A stretch of DNA of 64,000 nt, from the NCBI GenBank assembly GCA_028023455.1, contig JAQFVV010000144.1:1-64000 (forward strand). The letters are read 5' to 3'. The translations under genes and the position numbers were made by a program. Positions 24,404 through 38,217 of the stretch are shown here, one piece after another. Origin of the DNA: Epiperipatus broadwayi (lineage: Eukaryota > Onychophora > Udeonychophora > Euonychophora > Peripatidae). Position 1 is the first letter of the stretch, and each line of letters begins with the position of its first letter. The notes under the pieces were generated by a model, which made no database searches, had not been told where the DNA came from, and saw only the letters and a list, made by a program, of their open reading frames with translations.

Positions 24404-25241
24404 TTATAGCTGCAACATAAATTTGCTCTGCCCCTTGGTTGATACATAGTTAATATTATAAATGCTATTATTTGTCACTAGATTAGCTTGTCTTTTTTGA
24501 CTATCACTTTCTGGTGATTCCCTACACATTCTTGCTAGATGGCCTTTCTTCTTATAGATATGACATTGCTCGTTTTTAAATGCAGTTTTTTTTGTTGTGC
24601 CTTGGTTTTTCACAGCAAAAAACACTTAATTTTTTTTTTAAACCTCTGTTAGAAAATAAACAATTTTTAATTTCTGTTTCATGCTCCATCTTATAAAGTG
24701 TTGTTTTGCTGTAATTTTTATTAATAAACAGTGCTGCTTGTTCCACAATGAGCTCATGGGCCACCCCTTTTTAATAGCTTCTTCAAAATTTAATTCTGCA
24801 TCAGTGAGTAGATTTTGTCATAGTCTGTCCTCCAACATGCCCCAGATTAATTGATATAACAGAATTTCATCTATATAATCACCATATCCACACTCTTTAG
24901 CCATTTCTTTTAATGTGATTCCATACTGTTTTATCAATTTACCCTTCCATTGCCTCCTGTTTCTTAATGCTAATCTGGCAATGTGTCTTGATGGTTTGGA
25001 GTTAAAATGTTCACTCAGCTTGTTAATTATTTTTTCATAAACTATTTCATCTGCTATGGGTATGTCAAAATACTTATTTAAGTCAAGACTTTTAGTCTTG
25101 ACATACACATTAAAGTGTCTATCTTTTATTATCTTTAATTCCATTTAATAAAAAGAAAATTTCCAATTACATGGCATACCACGGCCAATGACTTGCATTA
25201 CTCACATCAAATTCCTTTATTGCTGACTGACCTAGCGACAT
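24404..25241 (-). pseudogene. gypsy gag remnant with two zinc knuckles
   Basis: The likely start is the ATG at 25241, reading MSLGQSAIKEFDVSNASHWP, the usual gag N-terminus. A stop and frameshift follow near LLNGIKDNK. The frame at 25144-24818 gives YEKIINKLSEHFNSKPS, LRNRRQWKGKLIKQYGITLK and ECGYGDYIDEILLYQLIWG, the core of gypsy-type gag. Next are two nucleic-acid-binding knuckles: CEKPRHNKKNC (first cysteine lost) and CHIYKKKGHLARMC, where the second cysteine of CX2CX4HX4C is tyrosine. Both knuckles are therefore damaged. The family identification is firm; the protein is not functional. Confidence 0.8.
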
Positions 25242-25290
25242 TTTCCCTATCTCTAAGGTTGTTAGCTTTTTAAACTTATTTGCTATTCAC

Positions 25291-25317
25291 AGGTTCGAGA
25301 TGGTGACTGTGTCATCT
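25291..25317 (-). other. possible primer-binding site of the gypsy element
   Basis: Directly inside the 5' LTR the minus strand reads AGATGACACAGTCACCATCT and then CGAACCT. The plus strand therefore carries GGTTCGA, the T-loop of a tRNA, as in gypsy elements whose primer match reaches into the T arm. I cannot name the tRNA. Confidence 0.4.
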
Positions 25318-26125
25318 TGTTGTGTATTCAAATGCAAGCACTCAGAATAGCAACAAATAAATCTATAAATGAAATTTAGATAAGGACTGGATAATTATAA
25401 AATATTATTAATAGTGAAAAGTTATCGATGCACTCCAACACAGTATATATATTTCACTTATAGTTCAATACCCACAATGCATATAATAACTTACTTCCTG
25501 CTTTCTGGAGTTTCCTTTGGCCCCAGTTTCCAAAACACTTTGATATGATTCCTCAATCTAACAGTTTTTTGGCTTTGTTCAGTTGCTGCTCACAATCACA
25601 CTGGCTCCACACTAGAGCACTGCCTATCACTTTAGCTTCTTTCAGCCACTGTTCATTAAAATCTCCCACCAACTGTTCATTTAATAAATGCACTGGAATG
25701 AGCCCTATGCACTTTGCTGCACATGTTATTTATTCACGTAGTTTAGCCTCTGGCAATCCAGGGTTCATGCTTGATTGTTATTCTTGTTTTTCTCTTGGTG
25801 TTTTTAATTAGTCAGTTCCACTTCTATTGAATCAAGAAATATTTGTATAACAAATATTTTTTGGCATTTACCAAACACAATTTTCTTATCATATATTACA
25901 TAAATATTTTCTATTATTAAATTCTAAACAAAATTAATCATTAATTAAATCTTTTTACTTTCTATCTGATTTAATTATACAACATTCGCTTTTCTTAAAT
26001 ATACTTTACCCAAACTTTCATTAATTTTACTCTTGTCATTTAGTGATCTAAAAAAAAAATATTCTTCTAATATATTATCCTTACTTTTTCTGTAATACAA
26101 AAAGACTTATAATTATTGAATTGCA
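25318..26125 (-). repeat. gypsy 5' LTR (element on minus strand), outer end truncated
   Basis: About 808 bp, starting TGTTGTGTATTC at 25318. It matches the other LTR over its length up to ATTGAATTGCAAT. The last 25 or so bases that end the other LTR (through CACAACA) are missing and are replaced by ATAATTATTGAATTGAA before the flank duplication. A truncated outer end means the right junction has been rearranged after insertion or during it. Confidence 0.7.
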
Positions 26126-26142
26126 ATAATTATTGAATTGAA

Positions 26143-26242
26143 TGGTGGCATCCAATGAAATCAAATAACCACTGATGCAATTAATAATTGAACTTTTCTC
26201 TTAGGCAGCTTCAGTTAATTCTCACACAATATGAAATCACAT
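26143..26242. repeat. right copy of the long flank duplication around the gypsy element
   Basis: Counterpart of 22528-22614, from TGGTGGCATCCAATGAAA to ATATGAAATCACAT. Confidence 0.65.
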
Positions 26243-28930
26243 AATAAACACAAAGTCATTATCAAAACAAAACTAATTACACAATATGTGTCTAATATAT
26301 ACTTTGTAGTACATCACATTTTAACAATAATAAAATGCATTGGTACATTTAATATGCATTATACATATATTTTCATTATTACTATTAAAAACAGAACCCA
26401 TTATATGAAAGTTTGCTATTGATCACATTTCATTTTATGAAATCTCAAATCTCACCATGCAGCTTGTTTTTTTCTGTAGCTATCTTCAATGCATAACATT
26501 GTGTTTTACTTTTATGTAGCAAGAATATTAATATCTATCTTGATCTTTATGTTAAGTTCACAATCCAAAACATTGATAATGAGAATCTCAGAACAAGAAT
26601 AGCAGGAGGGGAATTAACACAAAATTAAATGCTATAGCACATTATGAAATTGTTAGATTTAACACTATATTATCACTTATTTTAGAAATGTTTTGCTATC
26701 ATTTGAAGTATGAACTAAATAACCATAATTGTCAAAGGATATTTTCTCATAATAAAGACAAAAAAAAAAGAAGAAGAGAGGAACCAATTTAGAAAATGGA
26801 AAATCTGCAATAAATTTGCATTGAAGATGGGACCCAGAAGAGAATTTGTTCCAGCTTATGAATGATCCAAGATAAAGCTTATAGCTTTTTTGAGATATTG
26901 AATGATGATTATGGGTGCAAAGTTTTAATATCTACAAATATTATGTGAAAATAGTATTGGGAAAGAATATTTTAGAATTCAAGTTGAATATTTTAGTAAT
27001 TTGATATATTGAAACTTTAGGATCTTTAAAAAAATAAGCAAGTACATACTGCCAGTATGAGAAGCAACATTAAATTGTGAATGATAGAAGTTTTATTCAA
27101 AAATGTTTCCTTATATGAAAAATGCTGCATAAAACCTGGCATCTTATCTATCCTAGACAATGATTGTGGACAATGGTCTGCATCCTAACATGAAAGTTGT
27201 GTTTTCAGTTCCAAACACAATTTTACTTATTCATGTGAAATGATGGATCAAAATGATAACAACTACTTTCAAATTTTTAACTAAAATACTATTTGGGCAG
27301 ACAATTGAATCAGTAGCAAGCTAGAAGACAGATTTGGGAATGACATATAGAAAAATACATTGAAAAAGTTTAGGCATAATTTCATAGAATTTTTATGAGA
27401 TAATGCAGTAAAAAAAAATTAAAACAAAAGTTTAAAATTGAAAATATTATAACCAGTTGAATAAAATTGTTTATGAAGAACAAATTAATCAAGAGTTGTA
27501 AAAATTTGAAAGCAATTTATAGTGAAAGAATAACATGAAAAAATATCTCACTTCTCAAAAGGATTTTTAAAAAAGTTTATTTTGAAGAGTATTATTAATG
27601 TAATTCAAGAATAAATATTGTCTTAGAAATTTAGAGGATATGAATATAAACATAGAATAGTTGGTCAATGTGGAGAAATATGTATATGTTCCTTATATTT
27701 ATTATAAACCAGTTTATAATAATAAAAAAACAACTATCCAGTCAATCAAAATGAGGTGTTTTTTGGAAAATATCTGACTTAAGCCGCCCCACCCCCCAGT
27801 AGTGCATGAAACATTAAATGTGTTAATAAAATATGTTTAAATATGCCAATTAAAAGAGTTAAAACTGTGCAAATGAAGAAGTGTTCTAGCTGTGCAAAGA
27901 ATTGCAGAAAAAAAAATTACAATTATATGACTATCCATCAATCATAATAATTATAAGTAACAAAATGTGTGATAATTTGTGTATATTAAAAGTTTATGGA
28001 AATCGTATAGCAAAAATGAAAAACTGTAGTAAGTTACGGCTTAGTTAGTAAAAGTTTATACGTATAAAAATCAAATAATAAGTGGAAATTAAACATGATT
28101 TTTATTTTGTTATAGTGCTTCTTAAAATCAGTCTTTAACAAATGCTTATAGAAATTGTAGAAAACTATGATAATTTTATCACTGAAATATAGACAATATT
28201 AAAACATTAAATATAATCATAATTTATTTTTAGTATTGTCAATGCCTTAGATATTGAAAGTTTTATTTAATGTTTTTCAATATTTTTTTCTGCGTTTAAA
28301 GCAGTATTAGTAATATTTTTTTTTTGTACTTTAAAGAAATTGTGAATACAATTAGAAGTTTAAGAAAAGTAAAAAAAGAGTTTGTAAAAAAAAAAAATAT
28401 TAAAAAAGAATGAGAAAAATTTAATTAAATTGTTGTATGAGGTACAATACAATATACACTGTTTGATATTAATATATAGGTATATTAAAATGAATAATGT
28501 CTATATATAGGTATATTAAAATGAATGTCATTCATTTCAGTGTTGGCCATGTGGTCTTCCACATGATTATGATCAGGTTTTCAGAGTTGTGAGGGATTGC
28601 TAATAAGCATTCAGAAATTATTAAATTTAATAAAATAAATGGCTTAAAATAAAACAGATAATAATCAAATGTTAGAATACATTATTAAATGTCACATTTT
28701 AAAATAAACTAATAGGTTTGCTAAAAATATTTAAATTTAAGAGAAACTTGTAAATTATCTAAATTATGTTAAAATTATTCCTCTTATCAAAAATTAAAAG
28801 AATGTATGGACTGTATTTCTAAACAACTCAGGAAATAGATTTTAAATAATTAAATTAAAAATAAGTTAATAAAAAAAGTCTGTTTTGAGATATGAGATTC
28901 GAAATTTAATAATTTAAGTATTTTGCAAAT
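26243..28930. other. AT-rich DNA without recognisable genes
   Basis: Nothing recognised except a short direct repeat of TATATAGGTATATTAAAATG near 28472 and 28502, and a C/G-rich blip near 27785. Open frames here are short and low complexity. Confidence 0.4.
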
Positions 28931-29310
28931 TCAACCAATTACTTAATGAAAATGTGTTTAAAATTTCTTGTAATTGAAATAAAATCACGTTATAAAGGTG
29001 TAAAAAATAAAATATTATTAAAGGTATTAAAAACAAAATCAAAGGTGTGAAAAGAAGATCCAAGGATATCAAAAACAAGATGTCAATGCCTATGTAAGAT
29101 TAGCTTTTCTTGAAATTAGTGCTACTGACTGGTAAAGTTCAATCAAATACATAATGAAAGTGTTTTTAAAATTCTTGTGATTAAAATAAAATCAGGTTAT
29201 AAAGGTGTGAAAAATAAAATATTTTTAAAGGTGTTAAAAACAAAATCAAAGGTGTGAAAAAAAAAGATCCAAGGGTGTTAAAAACAAGGTCAGCTTTTCT
29301 TGAAATTAGT
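28931..29310 (+). repeat. tandem duplication of about 205 bp with AAAGGTGT sub-repeats
   Basis: Blocks starting CAACCAATTACTTAATGAAA (28931) and CAATCAAATACATAATGAAA (29138) are similar through CTTTTCTTGAAATTAGT. Inside each are several copies of a 20-25 bp sub-repeat around AAAGGTGTGAAAA or AAAGGTATTAAAA. The copies have diverged by indels. Confidence 0.65.
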
Positions 29311-32279
29311 ACCCCCAACAGCTGAAATCTATCCTGCATTGACAGATCTGATCAAGTTATATATATATTCGAAGGAATCTAATTACAATGAAGAAACAAT
29401 GCTTAAACTTCAAATGTCAAAGATAGAAGATTGTTAAAGGACATTGTAAGTTTTAAAAAAAACCACCTGTTTATTCTAATATATTAACCATTTTAAGTAT
29501 TATTTTAGTATATGGTTAATTCTAACAATATATAAACTATATTTTATAAAACAAGAAGCGAACGTTTTAAAAAAAAAAGTTAATTGTGTTTTAAATATAA
29601 TGTTCAAAAATAATACTAATGTAATAAATGATAGTTTATTTTTATTTTATGGTGCCATATTTCAATACAGATTATGAAATATACAATTTGTGTTAGTTAA
29701 TGATATTTATAATTTTAAATAATGATTCTTTAAATGGTAAAAATATTTATTTTATATTTATGGGATTTGACTAATACTTTATATATTGGCAACGAGATAT
29801 TTGATGTGTTTAGTTTGATATTTGTTGGGTAGTTTCAGTTATAAATTCCTTTGACTTAAATTTATAATTTATTTCATTTTTGTAGTGAATACTTTCTTAA
29901 GCATGGGTAATGTTCATGTCTTTATAAATAATACTACCATAATGATGAATTAATATTTAAATATTTTTATATAAAGTTTTAAGAGTAGTTGTTATTTCTA
30001 TGCCATTATCTAGAATATTACAATAGAAATTTAAGCTTATATCTAGCAGGCATTTCACCCATCGCTTAGTTTTATAACCCTCAGTGTATAAATTATTGTG
30101 TTACTAGCTATTGAAATTAAGGATAGCTTGGTTTGTTTTGACAATGTCTCAGATTGTTGATCATACACATATTTGTTGATTTTGATGTATTAATTTAGAT
30201 ATTGGTAACTATTACAATGATATTATTGTTATTTTTTAAATAAATTGTTTTGTTGAGTAATAAATTATTTTGTTTCTTTTATTATTTATTATTATTTGAA
30301 TATAAAATATAGAATATTGATATGCCAAATTAATAGGTTTCCAAATGTAACTCTTTTTTGATGAAGTGGTCTTTTTACTTCAAGGTTTATTATTAATTAG
30401 AAGAGTTTCATTTTATAATTTATAGCTTCCTAATATTTTTGTGGAATTGTAATTTTGCCAGTAAACTTAAGTTTGGTATTTTCTTATATTAATTCTTAAT
30501 ATTCAATCACAATTTGTTATTGGAAAGAAGTCTAGATTTAATATCTAGTGGCACCTTTTAGTAAAGATACATATGGAACTATTTATCCATTACAATATAT
30601 ATTTCTTATCAAGGAAAGTGAGCTATTTAATCAATATTATAGCACAATACAACAATGAATTGTATAAATAACCAAAAATTAAAAAAAGAGTTAAATGACA
30701 AATTACTTTTATCTTTAGTTATTTTGATTACCAGTGATACACAGAGTGAATGTCCCAAAGAAAAGCTAGAAAAAGGTTCAAATTCATGAGACAGAATATG
30801 TGATCCAGGAGATTGAATGGGGTGGCCCATGAACATTCAATCAATCTGGGTGTTTATTTCTCTCACTGGATCTCCAGAATGCGTTTGATGGCTTCTGATG
30901 GTTTAAATAATGTATAGTTATGGGAAAATGTTTCATTTATCAATGATGTACTAACTACATGTGTTTTTCAATTAATAAAATATTTTATTATGTACAAGTA
31001 CAAACACCTATTTGTTTTGAGATACTTTGTAAAAACTTAAGTAAAAAATAACATTTTGCATACAGGAAAATATTTTATTTTTCAAAGATGATTAAAAAAA
31101 AAAATTCATGCAAAGGAAACTATGATGAACTATGCATAATACCTGTTCAATTTTTCAAAACCATTTGTGCTTTTAGATTTCTTTATAAAAAAGCTATTAC
31201 AAAAAAACCTCTTTTATTTAAATACAGATAAATGATTGTAAAAATACAAACTGTTTCACTGTTTACATATTTATTTTTAGATTACTTTTATATAAGAATC
31301 TAGGTTCAATTATTTATATTTTTAAATGTGCATAAATATCAAAAGTACTTTTGAATCTTCATTTTATCAATTAGTTATTCAGCATGGCTTCAGAAGGTCT
31401 ACAGAATGTTTAAAAGCAGAAACTAAATTGAATATAATATCTGACTATATTAGTACCTATAATAGTTTATAAATAATGCCAGTAATATTTGTAATCATAT
31501 AATCTTTTTTAACTTTATTTATTTATTTAAATTTACACATATATCAAATAAATAAATTGTTTAATTTCAACCAATTTAACAGTTATTATTAGACCATTCG
31601 AAATATAGTTTGCATTATTGTCTTTAAGTCTAATCAGAAAGTATTAATATTATGTGTTTTCTAATGATAAAACTTAAAATAAACATTCATATAACAATGT
31701 ATCACTATTAAAATGATAAAAAATATACAAAATTATTAATAATGAATAAAATAAAGTAAAAAGTCTATATAATACGAATTAATTGTTAATATAAATATAG
31801 TCCAAATGTAATATATTTATATAAATTATTTAGTAGGAATTCTCTGTGTATTTATTACAGTTTCCAATTGTGATGTAATGAGGTACAACACAAATTAAAA
31901 ACAAGCATTGCCAAGTCAAAATTACTTTAAGTCAAAAATGAATCAATCTTTAGCTTACAGTCCAAGTTTACATAAGGATCTTATATCAGAGTATTATTCT
32001 ACATCAAGATTTTTAAATGTTTGCTCTTGTAGAATTTATCAGAAAAGCTTGTTTAGAGCTATTAGCATACTCATTATATTACATTTGTAATACAACCTTA
32101 TTAAGTCACATGATATATGACTTGATTTTTTTACTATTTTTTTACAATTTTTAAATTATTTTCACAATTAAATAAGTAATACACATTGAATTCTCATTAC
32201 ATTTCTTTTACATTTAGTTAGTCTGTATAAATCTATGAAAATTTTCTGTTTAAAATCTATAGCTCTTTACAAGCTTAAA
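29311..32279. other. AT-rich DNA without recognisable genes
   Basis: A short open segment at about 29311-29436 reads PPTAEIYPALTDLIKLYIYS and has protein-like composition, but I cannot assign it. The rest is AT-rich with no recognised feature. Confidence 0.35.
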
Positions 32280-32480
32280 ATTCAATACTCAAGAATCTAA
32301 GGGTCCAGGTTCGATTTCCACGCTATTACTGTCACTGATCAGCAACATCTGAAGAAGAGGGGAGAATAATATCTCTTGAAATGTGCATATACTAACCTGT
32401 TTGATGGGCTATTAATAACAGTTGAATGTATTTGGAATATTTAAATAAAGTTAAATTTTTCTAAAGACATTCAATACTCA
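32280..32480 (+). mobile_element. tRNA-related SINE with 12-bp target duplication
   Basis: ATTCAATACTCA occurs at 32280-32291 and 32469-32480, bracketing about 177 bp. The head has a B-box-like GGTTCGATTTCC, and no clear A box, so it is 5' truncated or diverged. The body contains CTGAAGAAG, a hairpin, then CTTGAAATGTGCATATACTAA. The same body text appears in the head-to-head pair at 37.56-37.87 kb and, less clearly, at 36.8 kb. Confidence 0.65.
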
Positions 32481-35400
32481 TATTAGATATTGGAAATAGT
32501 CCAAACAATAAATACAAGCCTTATTTGAGTGTGAAAATATTTAGAACATGTGAAAAACTTAATCAGTTTCCTGTCCATGAAGCTTATGTTTTGTGAAACA
32601 GTAATATCTTTCATTATAATATTCTAAAATCACAAACTCTATTGAAAAAAATATTATGAAAAAATGTTTCTGTGCTATCTTCAATTTTTTGTTCGTATTC
32701 ATTAATTTCATTTTTTTATATGCTCTATTATTCCCTTATCTTCTATTTTCATTAATTTTGTTCCTATTTTTTTTGATTTACATAGGGTGCTTGAGTCTTT
32801 GAAGCATTCTAATTTCTCCTTCATTTTTATTGATGATTTCATCTGACTCTTTACCTATATTTTTTTTTACATTTTCTTTTATCCCTCATCTGGGATTTAC
32901 TCACTTTCACCAATTGCTACATTATTATATTATGAATTTTAAAAATATCTGCTCAGTAATGAAACTTGCATTATCCAAAGAATATATGCTCCCATACTTC
33001 ATCATTAAGTTATTTATTTTCCACAAATTAATGAAAAGCTAATATTATATTATATTAGAGATTTCTGGAATCATATTTAAATATTCTTTCATGAAAAGTT
33101 GAATAACCATTGATATATTTGTATGCTCATGTTTGCCAGAAAATTTGTTGTTTATAGGAAATATTTTGAATGCTGTACATATAATTTTAAATTTGCTGTG
33201 TTTTCGACATTAGGAGAAAATTTTCTCTGTTTGCAGAAATAAGTTTCCTATCAATACCAAAATGTTGTTTTACACTCTTGAGACTTCTATTCTCTTCTAT
33301 AACTTCCCTTGTTAGTCCACAATTATACTTTCTTATATTATTATCAATTCTTTTTTGCATCATTTTATAAAAGTCTAGATATTCAATTTGTCAAAAATAT
33401 TTTTGTAATACTAATTGAATAGCTAGTGCTCTAACCTAAAATATTGTCTGACAAAAATGTCATAGGTATATCATAAAAAGGATTTTACAGTCATATATAT
33501 TTTGATGTATATTTTCAGTCAGTAAAGTATTATTGTCTGATTTATCATCCAGTAAGGTAAGAAGTGATTCATTTTTGGCTTTTAAAATATTTCAGATAAA
33601 TGTAATTACTCGATGATGTAATGCCTGTCTTTTTATTTGTATTTTGCTTCAATACATAGAAATTGAAAACTATTTATAGAACATATATGCAATTTCAATT
33701 ACATTTTTTATACTTAACCTGACAAAATCTTCTGCTTAAAATAAATTACTAATTTATATATATATATATTAGTATTATTTAGTGTTTTAAACATCATCTA
33801 CATATTTATTGATTGTCTAAGTGTTTTTATTTTTCACTAAATGATCTTACTATTAACTGTTGGAAAACAGTTTCAAAAATGCTAGCATTATTGTAAGATT
33901 TAATTGATTTTTAAAAAATAGTATTTAATTTTGAATCACTGAGATATAAAATTAATATTAAAAAAAGCAAGTGAAAGTGCATTGCATATGTAGTAAACAA
34001 AAATGTAATAACAATTGAATTATTCACTTAAAAATTAGCTTGAAATTTTTAAATTATTTTTATTTTAAAATAATATTTTGGATCTGGTTGAATTAATTTG
34101 TCACTTTTTTTTGACCTGAAAAAATTTTTCTTTCATCAAATTCATTGAATTATTGCTTCATTCATTATGGTTTTGGATGATAAAGAATATTACTGGTGTA
34201 TAATTTTAACCACATTATTAAGTGTAGTTTTACAAGTAGCTGTTATACATTATAACTTTCACAATTTTTAAATATTTGAATTGTTAAAGTTTTTTCCATG
34301 ATTCTTATTCATCATTTTTTGTCTTATTATATAGTAATGATGTTTTTGCTTATGTCACTAATATCATACAGAGATAAAATATCTATATTGAACTGGGTGG
34401 GGTAGTAGATCGAATATGAAAACAACATATAGCATAATATTTTACTCTTTAATAGAAATAGAAAAATTGTGAAAAGCAAAATTGTAAGACTTACTTATAT
34501 ATAGAAAAAATATGATACAATTATTTATTATAAATTCAATCTACTCCAATGCAATTTAAGTCTTGCTGCACACTGGTCCCTTAGGCAGAGAAGCATAATA
34601 CCCAGAGGGTAACTATGACCAGACCAAAGCTATATAAGATATATAACTGCAATCACATTTGCAGGCCATAGATCTTCTCGACTGCTGGATTCAACACCTG
34701 TCATTCAGAGCACTTTTTTGTTTCAAGTAAACTTCAGCATCAGTTAATTACAATAAGAAACTAACATACTCTGAAATGATGGCAAACTAATTCAGCATCT
34801 AAGAAACCCAACTTGCTCAATCAAAAGAATAATATAATAAATTGCTGTTTTAACTTCTCTGCTAAATTGTTTTTTTTTAATAGTATAATTAGAAGAATTG
34901 ACTGACAAATACTATTACCTTATTTTAAATAAAGTGTTTAATATAATTTGTAAACTAATTTTATAAATTTTTTAATTAATATAAACAATGATTTTATAAT
35001 ATCTCAGACACACACATTATAATAAAACATACAACAGTAACATAATTTAAACATAATGCATAAATAAATACCAAGCATTAAACCTTATTTTACATGCATA
35101 TATATATATATTCATGGGCTATTTTTATGTTTAGGAAAGTTCTATCAATATCTATCTGTTCATAACACTAAACCTGCACATAAATAGTTCATTTTATGCT
35201 GGCTATAGAGTTCATTTATTATACTGACTCTGGGAATATTCAAAGATTGCAATGGCTACTTTTAATTAATATCAGAAATTGGCATAAGAAATGTTATTAC
35301 CTATAGGATTTTAAAATGTGGTGACTTCTCGCTCTTTACTGCTGTGTGTGGGTTTTAACAACCAGTGGATTTTAGGCTTCTGTTGCATTTCTGATGATTG

Positions 35401-36787
35401 AGGTTCCATGCTACTTCTCTTTCAGGCAGTTAGACATTCCTGGTGGCTTCAGATTATTAGACAGGCATTGCTTCTATTGGGCAGACTGTTGATGTTCTGT
35501 CAGTCTGAGGTGGAAGTTGGCCGTATGCTCCAACTTTCGAGTTAACACTGCATTGTCTTTAAATAAACTGTCTGAGAGATGACTGGATCTAGATATGTGA
35601 AAGACTAGATAAGGGAATGACTGCCTGACAAATTTTCAGCCCTATTTATGTGCTGACCTTGTTATTTTTTTAATTAGTTTTTAAATTCATCCACTGCTTT
35701 TGTTGATTAAATTCTTAAGATGCATTTAATTAATCCTGTTATTATGGATTTTAATTAGTAGCCATTGCTAATTCATTCTTATGTAGCTTATCAGTATATG
35801 CAATTTTTGAGTTCTTAAAATTTAATTATAAGCTTTCATTTGTTTTAATATTTTTATATTTAACTTTTATATTTTACTTTATTTTTAACACGCATGCATT
35901 TTATTATTTTTCTTTATATTTAAAATCCTCATTATTTATGCACACATATATCTATTTTATTTTAAATAAATGAAAAGAGATTTTTTTTTAGTTTTTAAAA
36001 ATTTTTTTTTCTTTAATACTTTTAAATTTTCTCAGTTACATTCCCCCTTGGGCTAACTGCATTTTCTTTTAATAAAACTAATTTTCTAAATACCACTTTA
36101 TTAATTTATTCTAAAGTTTAGTTTTTGCCAAGTTATATTTTTTCCCTCCTCTAATTACTCTTTAATTCGTATAACTTTATGAAATGACTTTTAGCAAACT
36201 GTGTTTTGTTTTAAACTAATAAAAAAAAACCTTCAGACATCTATAATTTATTTAATTTCAAAATCTTTATGTTGTTTATGGAATTTATTTTTTTAATAAT
36301 TCTTGATGAAATTATTTACAATATGTAGTGTTATTCATTAGTGGTACAATATATACACAATTAGTTTTTCAGTAATGAATAACAGATTAGCTTTGTTATG
36401 ATTATGATGCTCAGTGGCAAAAATATATTAACTTATTAAAAATTTGAAAATTTATTAATTTTACATTAAAAACATAAACATTAATGTTGCAAATGATATA
36501 AAATAAAAATATTTGAATAGTTCATTCATCAGAAGTCATAAAATATTTGAGTACCAGAAATGATGATGTTGAGTTTTGAATCAGATATCTTTAGCTTTTG
36601 AATCAATCATTCTACTATTTTATAGTACATAAGACAAAACATTTATTATTGTGGTTAACCAAAATAATTTATAATAAAGCACATTATATGCTATCTATGG
36701 TGAGATTGAGTAATTTAATGTTTACTAGATGATATTATAGAAGATAAAAGAACTAAAATCTTTTTTGTTTCCTTATTTTGCTATAAA
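32481..36787. other. AT-rich DNA; two short stretches of higher GC
   Basis: At 34560-34800 there is a CTATATAAGATAT box followed by a moderately GC-containing stretch, and at 35310-35640 another such stretch with AAATAAA. They could be parts of unrecognised LTRs but I found no partner copy. The remainder shows nothing recognisable. Confidence 0.3.
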
Positions 36788-36988
36788 TTTTATATAAATA
36801 CAAGCATACTCCTTCCTTTCAACCCTTTACTGTAAACTTTTGCATATAAATTGATGTTTTAACTCTCCTGCAGTCTTCTTCAGAGTTCAGATTCTGAAGA
36901 AGACAATAAGATAGTTGAAATGCCACGTTATATATAAAAGTTTGCAATTTAGAGTTTAAAGAAAGGAATATGATTGCATTTATATAAA
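36788..36988. repeat. head-to-head inverted SINE-like pair, about 100-bp arms
   Basis: The left arm 36788-36890 is the approximate reverse complement of 36891-36988 (TTTATATAAATACAAGCAT against the mirror TTTATATAAATGCAATCAT). The centre is CTTCTTCAG AGTTCAGATT CTGAAGAAG. Each arm reads outward as CTGAAGAAG..., then a GAAA-type segment (TTGAAATGCCACGTTATAT on the right). Confidence 0.6.
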
Positions 36989-37559
36989 AATGATTTTTTT
37001 TATTAACAATTTATAATGCACACCGAATTATAGATTATGTTTCAAACATTTTTAGAAAATGCTTTTAAAAAGAGACTAATAAACAATGCAATATTTTTTT
37101 CTAAATAATACAATATTTTTCCCATTAGAAAGAAAGTTTCTATTTAAAATAAATAATTTATTTCTTTAACGAAACAAAAAAAAAAAGGAAGTCATTCTTT
37201 AATAAGATTTGTTGGTAAAAATATGTTAAAACAAAAACTAATTTAATTATTAATAGCTTTAAATAAATTTGAGTTTCTAAAAGTTATCAATTTATTATTT
37301 TTTTAAAATTGAATTGAATATTATTATTATTATAGTTTTTGATTAAAGATTGATATAATAATATATCTATAACTCTAGTAGTGTTTAGATCTTTTATAAG
37401 TTCACTTTTTACTACCTATCCCCCCCTTCCCCCCGGGATTGAATGAAGAAGTAATGATTCTAAAATAGTTTCAAAAAGAAAAAAAAAATCAAGTAAAATT
37501 AAAACACATTGGATTAATAAAAAATTTACATAAACTACTGTGTAAATATATATTGGATT

Positions 37560-37870
37560 ATTTCCATAATCTAGAATTAATTGTTAAATGTCTTGAAAGA
37601 AAATTTAAACTTTAAACTTTTCAAATGCATTGAGCTGTTTGTAATAGCGTACAGATTAGTATATAATACATTTCCAGTGAATATTATTCACCAGTCTTCA
37701 TCGGGTGTTGCTTCTAATTAATACCACTTGAAACGTATTATATACTAAACTGTTTGTTATTGGAAACAATTAAATGTGTGTGAAAAGTTTAAATAAAATT
37801 TAAACTTTTCTGTAGACATTTAACAATTAATTGTAGATGATTTAAATAGTTCAACACACAATCACAAATA
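37560..37870. repeat. head-to-head inverted pair of the 32.3-kb SINE family
   Basis: The left arm (about 37560-37690, minus sense) and right arm (about 37725-37870, plus sense) are reverse complements, e.g. GTATATAATACATTT against its mirror AACGTATTATATAC. Both read outward with the SINE body text (TTGAAACGTATTATATACTAA) and end in GTAGACATTTAACAATTAATT. The 5' ends meet at the centre. Confidence 0.65.
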
Positions 37871-38217
37871 AAATGCCATTATTATAAATTTTCAGACCAG
37901 CATTGAACAATATATACAAATTGCATTTTTTATTTTTATTATTTAGGTACTTGATTTTTTTCATTCCCTAATTATTGCAGTGCACTAAAAGAGGAAAGAA
38001 ATACATAATATTGATTATATATTTGATTTTTTTTCAAAATTTAAAAGTAAAACAACTTAAGAATTCACAATAAAATATATATTAAAAAAAACAATGAATA
38101 TTTGTAAATAATTAGAACTCAACGTTATATATAAGGATGTAAAAATTATTTACCTTGCAGTTTAATTTTTTATGCCTCCTTATTGTTAATGAAATTATTA
38201 ATGGTGAATTGAAGGGT

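Larger units (their letters stand above)
22615..26142 (-). mobile_element. Ty3/gypsy retrotransposon, minus strand, RT and integrase missing
   Basis: Two direct repeats of about 0.8 kb (22615-23441 and 25318-26125) flank an interior of about 1.9 kb. Read on the minus strand the order is LTR, primer-binding-like leader, gag with zinc knuckles, protease, a coiled-coil segment, polypurine tract, LTR. No reverse transcriptase, RNase H or integrase is seen, so the element is a deletion derivative or a non-autonomous lineage. All reading frames are broken. Confidence 0.75.

Noticed and set aside
28931-29310. CRISPR-like array from the AAAGGTGT sub-repeats
   Set aside because: Spacing and repeat length are irregular, spacers are not unique, and this is animal DNA.
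35385-35400. CTGATGA at 35.39 kb as another hammerhead
   Set aside because: No paired stem II and no GAAA in the right place.
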